DNA from: Drechmeria coniospora
Lineage: Eukaryota; Ascomycota; Sordariomycetes; Hypocreales; Ophiocordycipitaceae
Assembly: GCF_001625195.1 (NCBI RefSeq)
Contig: NC_054389.1
Coordinates: 6,692,520 to 6,756,519 of the forward strand
Length of the DNA stretch: 64,000 nucleotides
Direction of reading: 5' to 3'
This document shows, piece by piece, positions 47,756-58,597 of this stretch. The notes under the pieces were generated by a model that worked only from the letters and a program-made list of their open reading frames with translations, was not told the origin of the DNA and did not search any database. The position numbers and the translations under genes are program-made. The stretch's first letter is position 1; every line of letters begins with the position of its first letter.

Positions 47756-49531
47756 ATTTAGCACCTTCATCCACATCAACCTACGATATTACAACCGCGT
47801 TTTCTTGTGCATTTTAACTACAATCAATTAAAAAAGCTATATACGGCTTTCTCAATAGCTAGGCTACCTACCTATTCCGAAGAAACGGTCCAGTTAGCTC
47901 TCTACGCTATTCGAAACGGGCTATCGCAAATCCAGGCTGCCCGACAGTATGGAATTCCGCGCGCTACGCTCCAATATTAATTACGCGGCCGCCTTCCAAT
48001 AAAAGATACAAAAGAGATATCGCAGAGGCTCTCAAATAATCAAGAAAAGCACCTATGCAATTGGGTCCTTACCCAAGGCGCGTTAGGGCTACCGCCGTTA
48101 CATTATTAACTAAAGGTCTTTACCGCCCGGATCCTCGTTGCTGGAGGAGACCTTAAACCTCTCGGTAAGAACTGGATTGCCGGCTTTTTGCGTCGTAACC
48201 CAGAAGTTAGTACCGTACGAGGTAAGTCTATCGAATGCGCCCGTTTAAATAGCGCTACTATCCCTCGGATCCAGTCCTGGTTCAATTTACTAAGGCTGCC
48301 GGTACTGCAGGCTATCTTACCCTAATACCGATGGAATATAGACGAAACAGGGATCCTAGAAGGCCTCGGCAGCAACGGTCTTATACTAGGGAGCTCAGAG
48401 AAGAAGATACAGCTAAAAAAACGGCTTGGATCGCGTTGTTGGACTACAATTGTAGAGTGCGTCTCTGCAACGGGCCAGGCCCTAATACCGCTGGTCCTTT
48501 TTAAGGGTAAAGACCTTCAATACCAATGGTTTCCGGAGAAATTGGCCTATTTGGATTAATAGCGCTTTGCAGCAACCGATAAGGGCTGGACTAGCAATGC
48601 AATTGCATTAAAGTAGCTAAAAGAGGTCTTTATCCCCGGGACGAAGGCATCGAAAACGAATAAACAGCTACTTATTGTTAATGGGTACGGAAGCCATACG
48701 ATAGATAATTTTATGTACGAATGCTTCGATAATAGTATCTTCCTACTATTCCTACCGGCATACGCCTTATACGTCCTCCAGCCTCTCGACGTATTGTGTT
48801 TTTCACCTATTAAGGCTGCCTACCGCCGGGCTATTGAAGCTATTGCATTTTTAGCTAGTAGTAACGATACAACGCCAATCGGTAAGGCTACCTTTTTGCA
48901 ATACTATTACAAGGCCCGTACGGAAGGTCTTACGGAACGGAATATTAAGGGAGGCTGGAAGGGATCTGGGTTGTAGCCCGTTAATATAGCAAAGCCTCTA
49001 ATAAGCCGCCTTCTATTACAGACCGACCCCCCAGCCGTTCCAGAAGCCGAGGCCCTAAAAAGGCAGCTTAAGGAGGAATCCGATCCATTCCGAACACCCT
49101 ACAGATCGTACGACGTTAAAGTCCTTATTGCAAAGGTATACGCGCCCGGCTAAGTTGATCGGGCTGCTAGGCGGCTGTTTTGGAAGATTGGCCGGGGCCT
49201 TAATGCCCAAAACACTACCCTTGCAGAGGCCTAGGCTAAAATCGCTTAATTGGAATATTAAATCTATCGACTTAAGCCTCTAAAGAAGCAAAAAGTAGCC
49301 CAAGATCCCAACGAGCGCTTCGTACAGATTGAATAGATCGTTAAGACTCGAGCAAGACTATAACGGGTGCTAGATCCGGCCCCAATAGCCGCCTTAACGT
49401 CTAGTTACGAATTTGAGAGCCTTTGCTTTGAATGGCAGCTTGAATAGATACTCTAGATATTTTATTTTAATATTGCAGTACTGAAAATGCTGCTTTTTTC
49501 GGCTTTAAAGTCTGCCGCCTTATCGTCGTGA

Positions 49532-49575
49532 GGGGTGCCCATCTTGGGGGGTGCCCATCTTGGGGGGGTCCGACT
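49532..49575 (-). repeat. Right terminal inverted repeat with internal duplication
   Basis: Exact inverted copy of 47712-47755, followed by the TA target-site duplicate at 49576. Confidence 0.95.
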
Positions 49576-49577
49576 TA

Positions 49578-51210
49578 CCTGTTTGGGACATTCGCTCCAG
49601 CATAACCTATACGTCCATGATTATAAGTACTCGTAATAACGGGAACGTCAAATCTTCCTTCGCCACACCTCCAGTCCATTCATCTGGTCGCACGGAGTAT
49701 TAGTCGATGGTCCAACTATTATCTGTCCCGTTCCGTCCAACCTTGCGCGCTCTACACGATCCACTCGCGACCCATAAAGGTCTCCGTTGCGTGTAATAGA
49801 AACATGGTCTCGCCGAGGTCGATTTGGACAACAAGGACTGCTCCGGTACCGTTTGGTTGGGCGACGAAGCCGGCGGGACGAAAATTTCCCCCGTCAGCGG
49901 TTGCGGTTCGGTTGCATGACGGTGCAGCTCCGACGCCAGCCCCGTGACGAGCAGCATCCATCGAGCCTTGGTTCGGCAATCTACACAAGGACCGGGCCCA
50001 ATCCCCGCCGAATCACGGCACTGGTCGGCAAGCAGTAGATGCTACCCCGGCTGCGATGCAACGGCTCACGACAATAGTGGGAGGACGCCGTTGACGTGAC
50101 GTGCAACGGATGCTGCTCACGCGCAGACGACTGTCCGGGGCGCCATCATGCCACCTGCTTCATGGTTATTCGGGGCACTTGCCATTGCTGTTTGAGAGCT
50201 GCCTCTCGCCGCGCAACGAGAGAAGCCATGCCAGGATGGACGACCTCCCGGTGGAGTCGAGTACGTCGTTGTATGAAGCGAAGAATGATGCACCGACGCA
50301 TCGTGTAGAGAATCCCGGTTGCTCATTGTTGACGACATCACGCCTGCAAAGACTCGTGCCATTGAGCACTGCTGGAGAGCAACATCGAGCGTGCCGGGGA
50401 TGGCTCCCATCCTTGAGTTGGCTGCGAACGAAGCGACGAGGCGATACGACGAGGCCGGCATCGCAGCATTGCGGCATGGATCATTCACCGGCCTCCGGAT
50501 CACAGGATCGAATCTCTTCGCAGCCATCTGCACGAATGGCTTGCATGCCCGCAACAGCCACGCAGACGCTCCCCGGCAGGACTTGGGGATTTGAGACGCT
50601 GCTCGTGAGGCAAGAGTTTGGAGATAACCAGAAGGCAGCCAAGATGCCCGAGCCTGGCGTCAACGCCATGGTCAACCAGACGCCGGCTGAAACGATGATG
50701 AATGCGCATGGCCGCAAAGATGACACTGTCCAAAATCAGCACCAGTTGCCGACTCCAAAATTGATGATTTCGTTCAAGGGGCCATGGGAGATTGGTGGCG
50801 GCATTGCACCAACGCACATCAACATGGGGGGCATGCCACGGTACGGGCCGTGAGGGACGAAGACCAAGGGCTGATGAATTGTTTGGAGCACGGTTCAATC
50901 TCGACAATGACGCCATGCTCCGTCGCCGAATCTTTGTCGGGCTCTCGCGCCGACGACAGGGACGTCAGGCACTTCCAGTGGCAACCAGAGGAGTTGCACC
51001 CAATGGCAATCGCATCACCCCTTGTCGACAATCACCCACGAGCAAGTGAGACGAAGATGACGCATGAAAGCGAAGGCCTGGTCAAGAGCCCTACCGGCGT
51101 CGACGTTGTCCTCTCGACTAGAGGAGACGGACGTGCCGGCCGAGCAGGGCCCGTCGTCGAGCAATTGTCCACGCCGGGTTCGTCGGCTTCGACGGCCACC
51201 CGATGGCTCA
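49578..51210. other. Gene-poor spacer
   Basis: GC-moderate sequence with overlapping frames on both strands (for example 50101-50853 plus, 50500-50916 minus). Translations are low in recognisable features and no intron structure joins them into a gene. It may contain diverged remnants that I cannot identify. Confidence 0.4.
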
Positions 51211-51665
51211 GGGGTTGGCAGACGACATGGAGAGCGATGGCAACGGGCAGCCGTCGGAACAATTGGCCGTGCTTGTCGACGACCAGCCCGAGATCAGGGA
51301 TTGGCCAACGTCATGGAGAGCGATGGCAACGGGCAGCCGTTCGTCACAGCTACCATTCGGACAGTCGGCCGTGCTTCTCGACGACCACCCCGAGACCAGG
51401 GATTGGCCGACGCCATGGAGAGCGATGGCAACGGGCAGCCGTCGGGACAGTCGGCCGTCTTTGTCGGCGGCCACCCCGAGGCCAGAGGGATTGGCAGACG
51501 CCATGGAGAGCGATGGCAACGGGCAGCCGTCGGGACAGTCGGCCGTCTTTGTCGGCGGCCACCCCGAGGCCAGAGGGATTGGCAGACGCCATGAAGAGCG
51601 ATGGCAACGGGCAGCCGTTCGTCACAGCTACCATTCGGACAGTCGGCCGTGCTTCTCGACGCCCC
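51211..51665 (+). repeat. Minisatellite of about 88-bp units
   Basis: Five tandem units start at about 51212, 51298, 51400, 51488 and 51576, each beginning (G)GATTGGC and containing ATGGAGAGCGATGGCAACGG. Periods are 86, 102, 88 and 88 bp; the 102-bp unit and the last one share an insertion GTTCGTCACAGCTACCATTC. The period is not a multiple of three, so translation shifts frame at each unit, and the open frames spanning the array are by-products. Confidence 0.88.
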
Positions 51666-52470
51666 GCAACTCCACGTTTGGGCGCCGTAGGCTACGCTTC
51701 GCACGCCGTTCTCCAAGCATGTTCCCGTACCGGAGACGGGACAAGCAGTCGGCGATCTGCACGGAGTTGGTTGGACGGCAGGAGAGGTGAGCTGTCGAAC
51801 GAGCCATGGCACGCGGTGTGGCCTCGGTGATTGCGTCGACAAACACCAGCCACCCGGGACGACGGCGGCAACGAAGCAACAGCATCTCGTTTGGTCGCGG
51901 ATGGCAGGGCGATGCGGCCCTTCTTGGCGGGTTGGGAGGGAACATGGCAGTGTCCATGCGTCTTCCGGCCCGCCACGAGACATGCACTCCGAGAACGAGA
52001 GGCCCTTGTGGTGTCTGGACAATGGCGTCAGGTGGCCACGCTCGGTGGCCATTGGCGTGCTTCCATGTTGGCCGGAACCGGTGATGCGACGACGGATCCC
52101 TCGGGTCGATGGATGCTGGTTCGAGCCGTCGCTCGGCCTGGCGTCATGTTACCTCTCCTTCCATGGCGATGGGACGAATCAATGGGCGCAGCAGGGACGT
52201 CGGCGCCGAAGCAGTACTCACGAAACTGGCTGGTCCCGCCTGCGGTGCCACGGCCTCGGCCGGCACGCATCCGCGACGGTCTTTGGTAGGACGGTGCAAA
52301 CGACGCAGTGGGTTCCGTGGCTGTTGCACAACTCCATTCCCACGTCGGCCCAACGGACAAGGGATGGGATGCGAGCACATGGCCGTGCCCTCTCGCGCTG
52401 GCGTTTGAGAGGCCGGTTGCACATCACGTCCGTACGGCGTAGGGAGTTTGTGTACACGTATGATGGGTCC
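51666..52470. other. Gene-poor spacer
   Basis: Overlapping frames on both strands, for example 51787-52590 plus, lack recognisable domains. No gene is supported. Confidence 0.4.
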
Positions 52471-52535
52471 GAGGTACTCGGGCCTGTAGAGGTACTCGGA
52501 CCTGTAGAGGTACTCGGACCTGTAGAGGTGCACGG
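52471..52535 (+). repeat. 18-bp tandem repeat
   Basis: Three and a half copies of GAGGTACTCGGACCTGTA; the first differs by one base. Confidence 0.9.
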
Positions 52536-52649
52536 AAAGCATGTTCTCCAGGAGATGTGTAGGTTTTGCATATACCCGCCCATCCAGTAGCCGCATGCAC
52601 AGGTGTACTAGGATTCGAACGTACGAGCTATACACATACTTGTACACAC

Positions 52650-53110
52650 GTGAATGCATGCCTTGCTTCAGGACAGGCATACTTAAGTACGAGTACATGC
52701 ATCACAAAGTACATGGACTGCAAAAGCACATATTATTAGGACAGGCGTATGAGTGCATGCTTCGCCAAGTTTGCACAAGACCATGAACATAATTATACGT
52801 AAGCACTGGCATACTTTGGTGTACATGAAGTACGTAGAATACAGGCAGATGCTTGCCAAAGCACGTATTATTAGGGCAGGCGTACGAGTGCAAGCTTCGC
52901 CAGGTTTGCACAAGTCCTAGTACTGTAGTATACTTTGGTGTATATAAAGTACGTGGGATACAGGCAGATGCAATACTTGCAAAAGCACATATTATTAGGG
53001 CAGACGTACGAGCGCAAGCTTCACCAGGTTTGCAAAAGTACACGAGTATTATTATACGTACTGGTATACTTGGTTTGGGGCACATAGAGTACGTAGGATA
53101 CCACATGCTG
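52650..53110 (+). repeat. Diverged tandem repeat of about 125-135 bp
   Basis: Three units share the anchor GCAAAAGCACATATTATTAGG (52720, 52855 and 52979), followed by GGGCAGGCGTACGAGTGCAAG and CTTCGCCAGGTTTGCA, and then a TACTTTGGTGTA/GTACGTAGGATAC segment. Spacing is 135 and 124 bp. A partial unit flanks the array on the right. Confidence 0.8.
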
Positions 53111-54757
53111 TCTGGACACGGCACTGTCTGCGGGCGAGGTGTGTGTAGCGTGCAGGCTGCAAGTACAGTACACCTAGGTACTATGCCAGTAGACGCTCGA
53201 GTGGTATAATTGTCGGGGTCCGGGGCAGGCGTATGGTGCAGGTTGGTACGCTCGTACAGTGCTGTGCTTATTGTACTAGGTTAGTACGCAGCAGCAACGG
53301 GAGCAGGCCTTTCGGTTGATGACGACGGCACGCATCTTGTCGCCGAAAGCTCCTACAAGTTCTGGTATTGCTGTCATACTGTACAGAGTACTCCCTAATG
53401 TGTACAAGTAGGTGTGCTGTAATATTGTCGCCAGCACGCACGGAGCGGTGGCATGACAATGGCATGCACAAGTACTGCAAAATACCTATGCACTGCGCAC
53501 CTGCGGCCCGGGAACCTCCGCTCCGTGTCTCGCCGCCCTTGGCTCCTCCGGCGTGCCGTGTGGGCCGTCCGGCGCCGTGCCAGGCTGGGCGCTGACTTGC
53601 GATGACCTGCCCGCCGGCCTGCTCGCCGGCGCTCTTCTCGCAGCTGATCGAACATGTACTGCACTTGTATGTGATGCAAGTGTACCTGCGCGATCATGCA
53701 GAGGACTTGCGAATGCGTAGCTGAACGAGTACAGAGCGCTACTGTGCGGCATATGAACGAGTTTGCACTGTACGCATGTGCAGGTATGCACTTGGGTGTG
53801 CTGGAGCATTACTCCGTACCTACTGCAGAGCACCTACTTGGATGCCTTAGGTGTAATTACAGTAGTGGTAAGCGCACATGCACTGTATGTGATTACGCTA
53901 CGGAGTACTCCGTACAGTACGGAGCACTCGTAGGTGAATTGAATAATAATATTGTACGTGTACTGTACATGTCGATGCAGGTTGCATGTACTTTCAGCAT
54001 TAGTAGTACCAGTACTTGCACAAGTAGCACTTGTACTTGTATCGGCTTCCAGCCACCCGCAGGCTTGCAAGGGTCATCCCGGCCGAATGTTCCAAACGTA
54101 TCCTGTCGAGCGTCAGCATCCCTTCCAGAATCAGCTCCTTCTCCTCCACGTGCTCATACGACAACAAATGTGCCGGTGCCAGCACTTGATTACAGTACAT
54201 GCAAGTACAGTACATGTACTTATGGTGTGCAGTAGCTGTACAGTGAGTACAAGTACAACTACTGACACCCAGGCGCAAGAGTACCACTACAGTGCAGTGC
54301 AAGTACTGAGTAAGCATGTCGTAGAAAGTACATCCGAGTAGACGCAGTACTTCGGTAAGTAAGTACATGCAATACAAGCCCAGGATACGCCTGAGTAGAG
54401 CATGCTCCCCGAGCTAAAGGACTCCCAAGCACTGTGCAAGCAAGTATGCAAAGTATGCCGGTGCCTCTTTTACGTACGAGCAAGTAATGCGGGCACTCCG
54501 TACAAGCACAACTACAGCTACTTGAGGTGCGGCACGGAGTCCATGCGACCGACCATCTGTACTGTACATGGAGTGCTTGTGTATTACACGAGTATGGGTA
54601 ATCAATGCCGCTACGTCCATTCCACTCAACGAACCATAGTAGCACATCCAGCGCAAGACTCACTGCAAGTACTTGTACTTACAACTCACATGTACTTGGC
54701 TGGCGGCACGGTGCCAGCAGGACACCCATAACTCAACACCACAAGCCAACACCACAA
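53111..54757. other. GTAC-word-rich spacer
   Basis: Dominated by AAGTAC, TACTCCGTAC and TGTACTTG words; no gene-like frame. Confidence 0.5.
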
Positions 54758-54970
54758 ATCATCGCCACGAATCATCGCCACGAATCATCGCCACAAATCA
54801 TCGCCACAAATCATCGCCACAAATCATCGCCACAACTCATCGCCACAACTCATCGCCGCAACTCATCGCCGAGCTCATCGCCGCAACACCTCACCACAAC
54901 ACCTCACCCCAGCACCTCACCACAACACCTCACCACAACACCTGCCCGCAACCCATCGCCACGACACGAG
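54758..54970 (+). repeat. 13-bp minisatellite
   Basis: About sixteen copies of ATCATCGCCACAA that drift gradually along the array through CTCATCGCCGCAA to CACCTCACCACAA. The order of variants suggests stepwise expansion. Confidence 0.9.
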
Positions 54971-56495
54971 CAACAGAGGCTGCATGGCTGCAGATGCATC
55001 TATTTGCAACGACAACACACACGCATCTGCAGGCACGCTCGCATCAGGCACGAGTGCAGCACGTCTTCACGCGTACTTGCGCAGACACTTCCATGGACCT
55101 GTACGGACATTTTCATATCAGCACTTGACATGCAAGTAAGTCGTTACGTGCTTGCTGGTGCGCCTGCCGGAAGTGTGTTGCAGGTGTACTCTACCGGCGC
55201 AGGTTCGGAGTGTGAGTACTTGTATGGAGTAAAGTGATCAAGTACGGTGTTGTATTACTAGTTGCAGATCCTGCTTGCCTAGCACACAAGTGCAGAGCAT
55301 TCCTTTATCCTGCAACAGGATGCCTTGTTGTCCCCTCACGTAACACGCTGCGTACGGAGCAAGTATAAGCAAGTATGCGAGTAGAAGATAGTTCTGCAAG
55401 TACGTAATACGTAAAACGCACCCACACGAGCATCCGTACAGCACCCCGCATCTCGTAGATGGTGGCAGAATTACTCCGTACGGAGCATTCGCACTAGTGC
55501 GAAAGTACTGTACTTGGATGACGATTTCCACAGGTGCACTGGCCCTTGTCATTATCATCAGCAAGTATTACTCCGTATTGCACTGTAATATACGGAGTAC
55601 ATGTACAATACTTGCAATCACTCACGCTGGTACCCATTCTCGGTGTGCTTGCTTAACTTACTCAAGTACACCTAAAAGGTCACCGTGCATCGTACGAGGG
55701 CTACTACAAGTACTGCCCGGCTGAGCTGCGTACGCGTACCTCTCTCCGCTCGTGCTCGTGCATGCACGTGTACTTGTGCTGCAGGATGAGCACAGGTATT
55801 GACAGGGCCCCAAGTATGTTGCTAGCAAATACTTGCGTCGAAGAGCATTGCGAGCATGGTGGTGGGTGCGTGTTCGTGCAGCAGTGTGCAGTGCTTGCGC
55901 CGTACAGGGAGTAAGAAAAACGGCACGAGGCCTGGACTTGTGTGCTGCGTGCGCGGTAGAGCAACTATTTCTGCGCCAACTGTGCTGTGCTCAAGGTACT
56001 AACCTACAACCACTCCGTACAGGTAGTAATAGATAGCAACCATTTCTGCGCTGGCCGTGCTGCAAGTACTCAAGGTAACTACAACCACTCCGTGCCTGGT
56101 ACTAAGATAACATGTACTCCGTACTCCATAACGTGTACTGCAAGCACTCCGTAATACGCCGCACGTCGTTCTCGTACAGCAGCCGAGGACCTTGGCGGCC
56201 TGTCGGATGCGTCCCTGCCACCACGCGCGCCAGGCAGCAGGCCTCACCACTCGCCTGTCGTCGCGCGACATCTCTGCCGAAAAAAGAAAAAAAAATCATT
56301 AGACGGCTCCCGTGGCATCACGCCAACGGCCATGACCCGGACAAGGTGTACAATCGTGCATGCTATGCGATGGCGAAAGTCGGAAACAAGGAGACCTGCC
56401 GAGGGGCCATCCCCTGAACAGGCTTGCGAAATCGTCAGCCGTCAAGAGACGAGCAAGAGCGTGCGGCTGGGCGACGGGACGGGGCATCGGCCCCC
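54971..56495. other. GTAC-word-rich spacer
   Basis: Same composition as other spacers. The last part (56270-56495) is 3' flank of the membrane-protein gene. No gene is supported. Confidence 0.5.
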
Positions 56496-57395
56496 TCATC
56501 TCATCTCCTCCATCGGCACCGTCGCGCCGTAGAAGCCGCCGTCGTCGGCACCCGAGGCGGCGCACGCTTGGCAGACGCCGCCGCCGTAGACGCGCGTGTG
56601 TCGGGTCCAGCCGGCACCGTCCTCGCCCCGAAAGGAGAGAATCTCGCCCCGGACGTCAATCTCTCGCCGTCGCTGGCGCGCCTCCCCGGCGCTCGACGAG
56701 TGCGGCGGCGGCGGCGGCGGGCTCGGGGGGCAACCCGTCGACGAGCCCGACGACAGGGTCGAGTCGGCCGACGGCGAATGCGCGCGGGGGTCGACGGGCA
56801 TCATCTTGTGGTAGGAGCGACGGCGCGGCGTCGAGGGATCACGCTCGCTCGTGCGCACCGACGACGCCGTCGAGCTCGTGTAGTCGGGGTTCGGCTGATG
56901 GATGAAGCTGTCCTCGAGGTGCGGCGGCCCGCGCTCGACGGAGAAGACGGCGGCGCTCAGCTCGGGCGGCGGCGAGACGAAGCGTCCCGGAAGGGCGTCG
57001 GGGCCCCTCGTCCACCGGCCATCGACCGACGACGGCTTCGCACGGCGGGGCGCTCCGTCGAGGACGAGGTTCGGGCTCGCACCGGCGCCAGCCGAGGCCG
57101 TCGTCGTCGTCGTCTCTCGCCGCCACTTTTCTCGCTCGTCGTGGCCGTCGGGCGCCGCGTCCGCGCCACGGGGCTGAGCTGCCGGGCCGCGCCACCAGGA
57201 CGAGGCATGGCGCACGCAGCAGCGGGCGATGACGAAGAGCGCAAAGACCGTCAGGCCGCTCTGCGCCACGGCCCAGGGGGAATGCTCGCCCGTCAAGGCG
57301 TCGTAGGGGTAGTCGCCGTCGTGCTCGAACCAGAGCGTCGACGGCCCGCCGGCCGCAAGACCTCGGCCTGTGGGAGGCATGCCTGTGGGAGGCAT
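56496..57395 (-). CDS. Single-pass membrane protein of filamentous fungi, function unknown
   Basis: One open frame of 299 residues from ATG at 57395 (57383 is a second in-frame ATG). Near the N-terminus is FEHDGDYPYDALTGEHSPWA, followed at once by a hydrophobic segment (VAQSGLTVFALFVIARCCV), probably one membrane span. The central part is disordered, with Pro, Ser and Thr. The C-terminus GWTRHTRVYGGGVCQACAAS then GGFYGATVPMEE looks strongly conserved and resembles uncharacterised proteins of filamentous ascomycetes I have seen. No enzymatic motif is visible. The start is uncertain: the frame is open for about 20 codons upstream but has no ATG, and a GGCATGCCTCCCACA duplication sits at the start. 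Confidence 0.6.
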   Translation of the reverse strand: MPPTGMPPTGRGLAAGGPSTLWFEHDGDYPYDALTGEHSPWAVAQSGLTVFALFVIARCCVRHASSWWRGPAAQPRGADAAPDGHDEREKWRRETTTTTASAGAGASPNLVLDGAPRRAKPSSVDGRWTRGPDALPGRFVSPPPELSAAVFSVERGPPHLEDSFIHQPNPDYTSSTASSVRTSERDPSTPRRRSYHKMMPVDPRAHSPSADSTLSSGSSTGCPPSPPPPPPHSSSAGEARQRRREIDVRGEILSFRGEDGAGWTRHTRVYGGGVCQACAASGADDGGFYGATVPMEEMR

Positions 57396-57787
57396 GCCTG
57401 TGTGCTCGTGCTGTAGTTTCGTGGCGGCTTTCCGCTCGCGCCGTCACCGACCGCTTCAGCGAAGCCGGCCTCTTTGCGCACTCGCGACGGCGCCGCGGGG
57501 GAAGATGGCGGCTGGTCGTCGACGTCGACGGCGATGTCGGCGACAGGGACAAGTCACACCGCTCGCCTGTCAAACGGCGGCGTCGTTGGGAGCTCTTCCT
57601 CTCCGGACTCGTGCAAGGTTCGGGCCGTGACCGAGGAAGAGGGAATCGTCGGCAAGGGTGGCGAGGGATGTCGACGGTATCGTATCGTGCGGGGATGGGC
57701 AGCGACGACGGCGAGAGCGTCGAGGGTGCGAGGGTGAGAGAAGGTACGCCCGTCAAGCGTCGACGAGAGACGGCGACGACGTGATGG
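57396..57787. other. Upstream flank of the membrane-protein gene
   Basis: GC-rich, with overlapping frames on both strands and no domain. It probably includes the promoter of the minus-strand gene. Confidence 0.45.
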
Positions 57788-57804
57788 TCTGTCTGTCTGT
57801 CTGT

Positions 57805-57839
<35 letters not shown>

Positions 57840-57841
57840 CC
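57788..57841 (+). repeat. Tetranucleotide microsatellite (CTGT/CTGC)
   Basis: About five CTGT units followed by about eight CTGC units. A few related units continue to about 57885. Confidence 0.92.
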
Positions 57842-57889
57842 CGAGTGTCCGCCCGCCCAGTCTGCCCGCCGGTCTGCCTGTCTGTTCAA

Positions 57890-58508
57890 GTGACGATCCG
57901 GGAGGGGTCAGCCATAAGGTGTGGGCGCCGTTGTCGTCGAGGTGGGTGTAGGTGTAGGTGTAAGTAGGTGTAGTGGCGGCGGCGTGCCAAGACTCGCTCC
58001 AGCGGACAAGCAAGCGAGTCGGAGAGGGAACATGGGTACCGCAGCGTATTATATGCCAGCACAAGGAAAGCAGACGAGGCAACGAACTGTCTTGACGAAC
58101 GGGGGGGGAATGACTCGAGGGGGAGGGGCGGTTTAAGTGTACCGAGCTGTCCTGGACTCGTTATCATGGGCACCAAGGCAGGGACGAGCCACTTGCCAGT
58201 ACGTACTTGCTCTCAAGCACGGAGCAGCATGACATGTGTACTTGGTACCTTGCCAGTCCGTGGTGGCACGGCGTTGGTGCGTACCGGCACTAGTGGGCGT
58301 GTACAATGTACTTGCTTGTATGGAGTACATGTAAGTACATGCAAAGGCCTGCTCGGTACATGTACTTACTTGCACCCACATGTACGTGCAAGTACGTGCT
58401 GAATGTACCAGCCGTGCATCGACAGCTACCTGCTGGCACGTCCGCTTGCCAGAATGTGGGCGGCACAGCGAGTAGGTGCACACCTAGGTGTGCTTGCGGG
58501 TGTGCAAT
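57890..58508. other. Spacer
   Basis: Includes a short GTAGGTGTAGGTGTA run near 57945-57970 and GTAC-rich words from 58195. No gene. Confidence 0.45.
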
Positions 58509-58597
58509 AACTCGCTGGCGTGCAACAACTCGCTGGCGTGCAAGTACTCGCTGGCGTGCAAGTACTCGCTGGCGTGCGCAGGTACTCGCTGGCGTGG
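58509..58597 (+). repeat. 18-bp tandem repeat
   Basis: Five copies of TACTCGCTGGCGTGCAAG with small changes (AACTCGCTGGCGTGCAAC at the start, a 2-bp insertion in the fourth). Confidence 0.88.

Larger units (their letters stand above)
47712..49575 (+). mobile_element. Pogo/Fot1-like DNA transposon, RIP-inactivated
   Basis: A complete 1864-bp element with exact 44-bp terminal inverted repeats (47712-47755 and 49532-49575), flanked by TA on both sides (47710-47711 and 49576-49577), the target duplication of Tc1/mariner-pogo elements. Each terminal repeat contains the word CCCAAGATGGGCACC twice. Between them a single plus-strand frame from about 47810 to 49470 reads as a DDE transposase: an HTH start (ALYAIRNGLSQIQAARQYGI), WNIDETGI with the first Asp, VNGYGSHT where the second catalytic Asp is replaced by Asn, and VLQPLDV. 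There are roughly 15 in-frame TAA/TAG codons but no frameshifts, the mark of C-to-T changes by RIP. It is not functional. Confidence 0.93.

Noticed and set aside
50784..51830. 348-codon plus-strand frame
   Set aside because: Much of it is the 88-bp minisatellite, whose period is not a multiple of three; the open frame is a repeat artefact.
56424..57416. 330-codon plus-strand frame opposite the membrane-protein gene
   Set aside because: It is the antisense shadow of the minus-strand gene, which alone shows conserved-looking termini and a membrane span.
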